Assembly (NCBI GenBank): GCA_946544695.1
Contig: CAMNMO010000025.1
Coordinates: 1-14,984 of the forward strand
Source: an uncultured Ruminococcus sp.
Lineage (GTDB): Bacteria; Bacillota; Clostridia; Oscillospirales; Ruminococcaceae
Direction of reading: 5' to 3'
DNA length: 14,984 nucleotides
Below the pieces are notes generated by a model. It made no database searches. It had not been told where the DNA came from and saw nothing but the letters and a program-made list of their open reading frames with translations. Below, in pieces: positions 1 through 5,634 of this stretch. The position numbers were made by a program, and so were the translations under genes. Every line of letters begins with the position of its first letter. Within the stretch, counting starts at the first letter, position 1.

Positions 1-865
1 TGTTCAGCAGTTCACTCATAGTGTCCTGTACCTCCTTTATAATATAGCCGGGTGTAGATGCTCCGGCAGAGATCCCGATAAATTTTGCTCCGGTCAGGTC
101 AAGACCGCAACTTCTCAGCTCGGCAGCATTCTCAACGAGTACACATTTGCAGTGCTTCTCGCATATCGCTGCAAGCTTATGTGTGTTAGAACTGTGCCTT
201 CCGCCAACGATCACCATCAGGTCAGCCTTCTTTGCCAGCTCCTCCGCCTCATTCTGACGGATGTTGGTGGCGTTGCAGATGGTCTCGCATATATCCGCAT
301 GCGGTATATACTGCTCGAACAAAGGCAGACATTCTTTCCACATATTCTTATTATACGTTGTCTGCGCTAAAATTGCAACCTTTTTTGATAAAAAATCTTT
401 GCTTTTCACCAAATTTTCAAAGTCGGTACAATTTTCAAACACATAACATTCGCCTTTGCAGTACCCGACGATACCCTGCACCTCGGGGTGTTCAGGGTCA
501 CCAGCTATTAGAATGGTGTAACCCTCAGCAGATCTTTCCTTTGCGATATTATGTATCTTCGCCACAAACGGACAAGTCGCATCGACCACCTCAGCCCCCT
601 TATCAGCAAGCTTGTCGTAAACATCACTGCCTACACCGTGGGATCTGATGATGACAGTTTGTCCTTTTCTGACATCTTCAAGCTTTACAGGGCTGACACC
701 CCTTGCTTCAAGGTCATCGACCACGTTCTGATTGTGAATGATTGGACCCAACGTCACAATATTATTTCGGTTATCCAATTCATTATACACCATTTTTATC
801 GCTCTGTCTACACCAAAACAGAATCCTGCGTTTTTGGCAACAAAAATTTTACATTTAGTTAACAT
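1..865 (-). CDS. ispH: 4-hydroxy-3-methylbut-2-enyl diphosphate reductase IspH (partial; probably continues as an S1 fusion)
   Basis: IspH is the last enzyme of the MEP isoprenoid pathway; it is a cytosolic [4Fe-4S] enzyme that reduces HMBPP to IPP and DMAPP. Reading leftward from the ATG at 865 gives 288 codons with no stop before the window edge. The three cluster cysteines are visible at Cys16 (GFCFGV), Cys98 (ATCPFV) and Cys197 (TICNAT), along with the RSHG histidine, the HPEV glutamate, SSNT near residue 225 and the SAGAS motif near the end. A stand-alone IspH would stop at about this length. The reading frame stays open here, and many Clostridia carry ispH fused to rpsA, so an S1-domain extension past the edge is likely but not seen. 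The start overlaps the cmk-plsC stop by one base (TAATG). No good ribosome binding site lies close, so coupled translation is likely. The IspH call is very secure; the fusion is inference. Confidence 0.95.
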   Translation of the reverse strand, partial: MLTKCKIFVAKNAGFCFGVDRAIKMVYNELDNRNNIVTLGPIIHNQNVVDDLEARGVSPVKLEDVRKGQTVIIRSHGVGSDVYDKLADKGAEVVDATCPFVAKIHNIAKERSAEGYTILIAGDPEHPEVQGIVGYCKGECYVFENCTDFENLVKSKDFLSKKVAILAQTTYNKNMWKECLPLFEQYIPHADICETICNATNIRQNEAEELAKKADLMVIVGGRHSSNTHKLAAICEKHCKCVLVENAAELRSCGLDLTGAKFIGISAGASTPGYIIKEVQDTMSELLN

Positions 866-2229
866 TATTCGTGCACCAGATCAGTAATTTCTTCCATTAT
901 TTTGTTTTTGAGCACTTTCAGCGACTTACTGTCAGCATCATTTGCTCCTATCTCGGCAGGCAGGATAGGCTTGCCGTAACGGACTATGACTTTCCTTCTG
1001 AATTTGAGCTTGCCCTCAAAGGTTATGCCCACGGGAATGACCTTTGTCTGTGCGACCGCAGCGATGAGAGCAACGCCCGTTTTACCCTTGCCGACCTTAC
1101 CGTCCTTAGAACGTGTACCTTCGGGGAATATGGCAAGATTTCTGCCTGATTCCAGCTTGTCGATGGAAGTATCAATAACAGCGGTATCGCCCTTGCCACG
1201 GGTAACAGGAAATGCACCGAAGGCAGTTATGAGCCATTTGAACGCCTTGTTGCCGTTGAATAGTTCTTCCTTAGCCATGTAAGAAAGCGGCACCCTTGCA
1301 CGAAGTGCGATAAACACAGGGTCCTGATAGCTTCTGTGGTTAGATGCAAAAATATTTCCGCCGTCTTTGGGTACATTCTCGGTACCTTCCCACCTTATGT
1401 CATAGTAGATATGATAAAGCCCCACAACTATCCATCTGAGTGCTGAGTAAACTACCAGCTTGACCGGATTAACGTGGTGAGTCTTGGTTATGGGGCGCAC
1501 CTCCATCAGCACACGGCGGGCACGCTCCTTATTTTCTTTTACGGGTTCAGCGTTTTTTTTTTCGTCGAGCTTAGCGTTTATGACCCTGCATATCTCGTCT
1601 ATCGACTGCTGAAGATCGAGCTCGGTAGTATCCACTTCAACTGCATCCTCAGCCTTTTTGAGCGGAGCTGTTTCACGGTGAGTGTCATTGTAGTCACGCT
1701 GCTCTATATCACGCAGCACTTCTTCAAATGTTGAAGGGTCGCCTTTTTCCTGAAGTTCCTTGAACCTTCTCTCAGCCCTTGCCTTTGCGGATGCTGTCAG
1801 GAAGATCTTAACATCGGCATTCGGCAGCACAACTGTGCCGATATCCCTGCCGTCCATGATGATATCATTTTCCTTAGCCATATTCTGCTGAAGGTCGAAC
1901 AGGAACGTCCTTACCTCGGGTATGGCAGATGTCTTTGAAGCAGCCATTGATATCTCGGGCGTTCTTATCTTATCGGAAACGTCCTCGTCATTAAGGATAA
2001 CATGCTGTGCGCCGTCCTTATATTCGAGCTTGACAGATATCTCTTTCAGCTTGCCGATGATCTCATCGGTATTATCAAGATCAGTCCCGCTTGTTACCAT
2101 ATAGCAGGCAACTGCACGGTACATAGCCCCTGTGTCAACATAAACATACTGCATCTTTGCTGCCACAGCTTTTGCTATGGTGGACTTTCCTGCCCCTGAG
2201 GGTCCGTCCAGTGCGATGTTGATTCCCAT
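865..2229 (-). CDS. cmk: Fused cytidylate kinase / 1-acyl-glycerol-3-phosphate acyltransferase
   Basis: This 454-residue two-domain protein combines a CMP/dCMP kinase with a PlsC-type lysophosphatidate acyltransferase. Residues 1-222 are the kinase: P-loop GPSGAGKST at 9-17, VDTGAMYRA at 31-39, DGRDIGT at 126-132 and the RRFKEL region near 154-159. Residues 255-454 are the acyltransferase: the HX4D motif NHRSYQD at 297-303 (His298, Asp303) and FPEGTRS at 368-374, with a hydrophobic stretch near 257-276 that could dip into the membrane. A charged linker (about 221-250) joins them. I chose the ATG at 2229 because AAGGAG lies 9 nt upstream; an in-frame TTG at 2238 sits against that site. The gene follows the flavoprotein gene by 42 bp and overlaps ispH. 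The linker contains ten consecutive A residues with an in-phase A-AAA-AAC heptamer, so separate kinase and fusion products are possible. Domain calls are secure. Confidence 0.95.
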   Translation of the reverse strand: MGINIALDGPSGAGKSTIAKAVAAKMQYVYVDTGAMYRAVACYMVTSGTDLDNTDEIIGKLKEISVKLEYKDGAQHVILNDEDVSDKIRTPEISMAASKTSAIPEVRTFLFDLQQNMAKENDIIMDGRDIGTVVLPNADVKIFLTASAKARAERRFKELQEKGDPSTFEEVLRDIEQRDYNDTHRETAPLKKAEDAVEVDTTELDLQQSIDEICRVINAKLDEKKNAEPVKENKERARRVLMEVRPITKTHHVNPVKLVVYSALRWIVVGLYHIYYDIRWEGTENVPKDGGNIFASNHRSYQDPVFIALRARVPLSYMAKEELFNGNKAFKWLITAFGAFPVTRGKGDTAVIDTSIDKLESGRNLAIFPEGTRSKDGKVGKGKTGVALIAAVAQTKVIPVGITFEGKLKFRRKVIVRYGKPILPAEIGANDADSKSLKVLKNKIMEEITDLVHE

Positions 2230-2271
2230 TATTTCCAACTCCTTATTTTGTGTTTCGATAAATATGATGAG

Positions 2272-3519
2272 CTAAACCGTATATTCGACTGCCTGTGCAC
2301 AGGCGTAAGCGGTAGACCATGCTATTTGCAGGTTAAAGCCGCCCGTATAGGCATCAATGTCAAGGACCTCACCTATCAGGTACAAATTTTTACACAGTTT
2401 AGACTCCATAGTCTTAGGGTCTATCTCACTGAGTTCGACACCGCCACGGGTGATTATGGCTTCATCTATCGTTCGCATTCGGCTGACAGTATAGGTCAGC
2501 TTTTTTAATGTCTCAGCCAGTCTGCGGCGCTCCTCTTTGGTTATCTGATTCACACGCTTATCTGCGGGTATACCGCTTCTTCTGACTATAACAGATATCA
2601 GCTTTGATGGCAGAAGTTTGCCCAGTGAATTTGCAAACTCACGGTTCGGGAAATCACCGAAGTCCCTGAGAATGCGGGTATCCAGCTGTTCATAGCTGAG
2701 TGCGGGTTTAAGGTCGATAGCGATTCGGTAAGCATGCTTTTCAAGTTCACGCAGATGTGCACTTGCTGAAAGCACCAGCGGTCCCGAAAGACCAAAGTGC
2801 GTAAACAGCAGTTCACCCAGTTCCTCATAAACAGGCTTAGTCGAGTCGTCCTCATAAAGCGAGAGCGTTGAATTTTTCAGGCTCAGCCCCATAAGTTCGG
2901 CACATTCCTCATGTTCCTCTGTAACGATGGGACAAAGGGACGGAAGTATCGCTGTTACATGATGCCCTGCGGACTTTGCCAGCTTATATCCGCTGCCGTC
3001 AGAACCTGTTTTCGGGTATGAACGACCGCCTGCTGCTATGATGACAGCACCGCCGTGATATTCACCGCCATTCACCCTGACACCTTTTGCACAGCCGTTT
3101 TCGATGATAAGTGAAACGACTTCCCCGCTGACAAACTCAGTACCACAGTCAAGGCAGCATTTTACCAAAGCATCAGCTATATCATGTGCGCTGTCACTCA
3201 CAGGGAATACCCTGTTTCCCCTCTCGGTCTTTAACGGCACACCCAGTCCTTCAAAGAAAGCCATCGTATCCTCGGGAGAGAATCTGCTGAGTGCAGAATA
3301 CATGAATCTGGGATTTCTCGGGATATTCTTCATGACAGTCTGTGCATCGCAGTTATTGGTGACATTGCACCTGCCCTTGCCTGTGATGCGAAGCTTTCTG
3401 CCCAAGCGCTCGTTCTTTTCTATAACAACTGCCGTTTTACCGAGAAGCCCCAGCTGTGCCGCACAGAAAAGTCCCGCAGCACCGCCGCCTATTATGACAG
3501 CATCATACATTTTCGCCAT
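2272..3519 (-). CDS. HI0933/BaiN-family FAD-dependent oxidoreductase (YhiN-like flavoprotein)
   Basis: This 415-residue protein belongs to the HI0933 flavoprotein family (also annotated as aminoacetone oxidase-like or BaiN-like). The physiological substrate is unknown for most members. The dinucleotide-binding fold opens at the N-terminus with GGGAAG at 11-16, followed by IEKNERLGRK at 33-42 and the family signature TGKGRCNVTN at 46-55. A second FAD motif, GEVLDIDAYTGGFN, lies near the C-terminus. No signal peptide or membrane segment is seen, so it is probably cytosolic. I chose the ATG at 3519 because GGAG lies 10 nt upstream and the Rossmann fold starts just after it; the ATG at 3510 lacks a comparable site. 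An in-frame start at 3618 would add 33 unrelated residues inside the rpiR-like gene. The chosen start overlaps that gene's end by 17 bp. The family call is secure; the reaction is not known. Confidence 0.9.
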   Translation of the reverse strand: MAKMYDAVIIGGGAAGLFCAAQLGLLGKTAVVIEKNERLGRKLRITGKGRCNVTNNCDAQTVMKNIPRNPRFMYSALSRFSPEDTMAFFEGLGVPLKTERGNRVFPVSDSAHDIADALVKCCLDCGTEFVSGEVVSLIIENGCAKGVRVNGGEYHGGAVIIAAGGRSYPKTGSDGSGYKLAKSAGHHVTAILPSLCPIVTEEHEECAELMGLSLKNSTLSLYEDDSTKPVYEELGELLFTHFGLSGPLVLSASAHLRELEKHAYRIAIDLKPALSYEQLDTRILRDFGDFPNREFANSLGKLLPSKLISVIVRRSGIPADKRVNQITKEERRRLAETLKKLTYTVSRMRTIDEAIITRGGVELSEIDPKTMESKLCKNLYLIGEVLDIDAYTGGFNLQIAWSTAYACAQAVEYTV

Positions 3520-4399
3520 CGTCCGTATGCTCCGTGTTCTCGGTGTTTTTAGCGTATACATCAAAGTCTTCCCAGACCTTTTCAAGCTTGCTGAAGGTAT
3601 GTGTGACAAGATCAACATCTCTTATGGATATTGCAGCGATAAGCGCATTGACAAGGCTGAGAGGAGCGACCAGAGAGTCTGCAAAGGAAGCCATATCGCT
3701 TTTTGCCAGCAGCAGTGCATCTGCATATTCGGTAAGCGGCGAACTGGTGGAATCTGTGATAGCGATGACTTTAGCGCCGTTGGTTTTTGAATACTTCAGT
3801 GCCTTGACAGTCTGGTTAGAATATCTCGGGAAAGATATGCCTATCATCACATCATTGCTGTCGATGCGCATGATACGCTCAAAAAGCTCGGAAGTAGTTG
3901 TACTGGGCACCAGCTTGACATGAGGGAAAAGCAGGTTCAGATAATAGTTGAGGAAATACGCCAGTGCAGCCGAACTTCTTGTGCCTATTATGTATATGGT
4001 ATTTGCAGATGTTATAAGATCGACAGCACGGTTGAAATCGTCCTTATTGGTCGCATTCAGCGTAGCCCTTATCCTGTCGATATCCTGATTGAGCACACGC
4101 TGCAGCACGTCCTCACTGTTCATCTGCTCGGAGCTTACTTCGATACGCTGAACAGCTGTGAGCTTGTTCCTCATAAGATCCTGCAGCTGCCTTTGCAGCT
4201 CGGGATAGCCGTCATAGCCAAGCTCGGAAGCGAACCTGACCACTGTGGACTCACTTACCCCCACGGTCTTGCCAAGCTTCTGCGCCGTCATGAACGCAGC
4301 CTTGTCATACTGGGAAAGTATGTAATTTGCGATAAGCTTATGTCCCTTTGACAGGGTGGGAAGCTTCATCTTGATGACCGAAAACAGATCTCTGTTCAA
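3503..4399 (-). CDS. RpiR/MurR-family transcriptional regulator (HTH plus SIS domain)
   Basis: This 298-residue regulator has the RpiR layout: an N-terminal helix-turn-helix (about residues 1-77, with the recognition region VSESTVVRFASELGYDGYPE at 48-67) and a C-terminal SIS sugar-phosphate-binding domain (about 123-250, with IIGTRSSAAL at 137-146 and ISFPRYSNQTV at 188-198). RpiR proteins sense phosphosugars or amino-sugar phosphates and control carbohydrate or MurNAc genes. The start is a TTG at 4399, chosen because GGAG lies 9 nt upstream and the N-terminus then has the normal family length; the first ATG is at residue 11. It follows the DUF3006 gene by 27 bp and overlaps the flavoprotein gene. 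No sugar gene is adjacent, so its target is unclear. The C-terminal tail is acidic. The family call is secure; the effector is unknown. Confidence 0.92.
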   Translation of the reverse strand: MNRDLFSVIKMKLPTLSKGHKLIANYILSQYDKAAFMTAQKLGKTVGVSESTVVRFASELGYDGYPELQRQLQDLMRNKLTAVQRIEVSSEQMNSEDVLQRVLNQDIDRIRATLNATNKDDFNRAVDLITSANTIYIIGTRSSAALAYFLNYYLNLLFPHVKLVPSTTTSELFERIMRIDSNDVMIGISFPRYSNQTVKALKYSKTNGAKVIAITDSTSSPLTEYADALLLAKSDMASFADSLVAPLSLVNALIAAISIRDVDLVTHTFSKLEKVWEDFDVYAKNTENTEHTDDGENV

Positions 4400-4426
4400 C
4401 TCAAATCACTCCATTCAAAAGCGTAT

Positions 4427-4654
4427 CTATTTATCTGTACGCCTGCCCCACAATGAATTTTGCAGGGCGATGATCTCGGTGCGCCTTTTATCGGAAGCCG
4501 CTCTGTCTGCAAAGACACTGCCTTCTTCAAAGACCACCACATCTCCCGATCTTATCCCCTTCGGGAGTTTGCTTTTTTCTATATTCCTGAAAGCGCCGCT
4601 TTCGTCCTCGCAGACAGCAAAAGCGCCCTCAAATCTGTCGATGATATATCTCAT
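4427..4654 (-). CDS. DUF3006 domain protein
   Basis: This 75-residue protein matches the DUF3006 pattern as I recall it: an opening MRYIIDRFEG, a short beta-rich core, LPKGIRSGDVVVFE at 30-43, a charged helix with DRAASDKRR, and LWG near the end. The family has no assigned biochemical role, but in Firmicutes it is commonly encoded next to a ComEC-like metallo-beta-lactamase protein, as here. The ATG overlaps the stop of that upstream gene as ATGA, and AGAGGA lies a few bases upstream, so the two are probably translated in a coupled way in similar amounts. It has no membrane segment and no cysteine cluster; a single Cys15 is present. It may be a cytosolic partner of the anchored enzyme, which is inference from gene order alone. 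Confidence 0.88.
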   Translation of the reverse strand: MRYIIDRFEGAFAVCEDESGAFRNIEKSKLPKGIRSGDVVVFEEGSVFADRAASDKRRTEIIALQNSLWGRRTDK

Positions 4655-5634
4655 TCATTCCTCTTTGAGCATTTTACGCTCAGTCCCACTCCGTCCGACG
4701 TAAACACCACGTTACCGTCAAGGTAAGTGATATAAACTTCATCAGCGTATTTTGAAAGTCTGCGGACTGTGCTTTCATTCGGGTGACCGTAATCATTGTT
4801 CCTGCCGCATGAGATGACTGCACGGTCGGGCTTGACTGCATCAAGGAACTCTGCCGATGAGGACGTACAGCTGCCGTGATGACCCGCTTTCAGTACCTTA
4901 GCACGCAGGTCCAACCCCCTTGACAGCAGGTCCTTTTCCTCGGTATACTCGCAGTCGCCCGTGAAAAGGAAACTGTTTTCACCATGGACCAGCTTAACGA
5001 TCACAGAATAATCATTTAGGTTCTCCGAATCGGTTATCCCCGATGCATAAAGCGAAACGTCACAGCCGCCCAGCTTAAAACTGCCGTCCTCAGCGGGGGT
5101 GACAGTCATGTTCTTAGCACTGATGATCCTCAGGATATCTTCATAGCACTTTGTATTCGGCACATAGGCATCAGGCACCTGCGGCATGATGAAGTTTTCA
5201 ACGTCAAAACCGCCAAGTATCTCAGCCATCTCACCGATATGGTCGGCATGCGGGTGAGTAGCGATGAGATAATCGATATGTGTGATACCCTGTTTCAACA
5301 GATACATCTCAACATTATTGCTTTCATCACGGTCACCGCTGTCAATGACCATTACTTCGCCCTGCGATATGATAAGTGTGCAGTCGCCCTGACCCACATC
5401 TATAAAATGCACTTCAAGGTCTGCACGGGTGGCAGGTCTGTCAGAGATACCCAGTTTTATCAGGATATCCTGCACAGACATAATGCCTGTAAAATGCAGC
5501 AGGCAGACTATCCCGCCAAAGAACAGTATGATAACTGCCAGTATCAGCCGCAGACGCATTTTCATGCTGAGTTTGCGGCGCTTTTTGGCAGGCGGCTTAG
5601 GTGCGGGTCTTTTGCCCGCCTTTGCTGCTGCCAT
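4651..5634 (-). CDS. Membrane-anchored ComEC/Rec2-type metallo-beta-lactamase-fold hydrolase
   Basis: From the ATG at 5634 this is a 327-residue protein. A strongly basic N-terminal tail (KKRRKLSMKMR near 18-28) precedes one membrane helix at about 29-48, so by the positive-inside rule the catalytic domain faces outward. That domain shows FIDVGQGDC (77-85), THPHADH (126-132), FTGDCE (224-229), GHHGS (251-255) and GHPNE (283-287), the metal-binding set of the ComEC-associated metallo-beta-lactamase group. Members act on phosphodiester substrates such as DNA or nucleotides, but the substrate here is unknown, and the ComEC channel domain is absent. The chosen ATG overlaps the ftsK stop as TAATG, the same arrangement as cmk/ispH; an ATG at 5661 would add nine residues and overlap ftsK by 28 bp. 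It sits directly upstream of the DUF3006 gene. Fold secure, substrate unknown. Confidence 0.9.
   Translation of the reverse strand: MAAAKAGKRPAPKPPAKKRRKLSMKMRLRLILAVIILFFGGIVCLLHFTGIMSVQDILIKLGISDRPATRADLEVHFIDVGQGDCTLIISQGEVMVIDSGDRDESNNVEMYLLKQGITHIDYLIATHPHADHIGEMAEILGGFDVENFIMPQVPDAYVPNTKCYEDILRIISAKNMTVTPAEDGSFKLGGCDVSLYASGITDSENLNDYSVIVKLVHGENSFLFTGDCEYTEEKDLLSRGLDLRAKVLKAGHHGSCTSSSAEFLDAVKPDRAVISCGRNNDYGHPNESTVRRLSKYADEVYITYLDGNVVFTSDGVGLSVKCSKRNE

Noticed and set aside
2230..2238. TTG start at 2238 for cmk-plsC
   Set aside because: It directly abuts the AAGGAG site, leaving no spacing; the ATG at 2229 has the ideal 9-nt gap.
3104..3790. A 228-codon plus-strand frame opposite the flavoprotein and regulator genes
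   Set aside because: It spans two real minus-strand genes and has no family motif.
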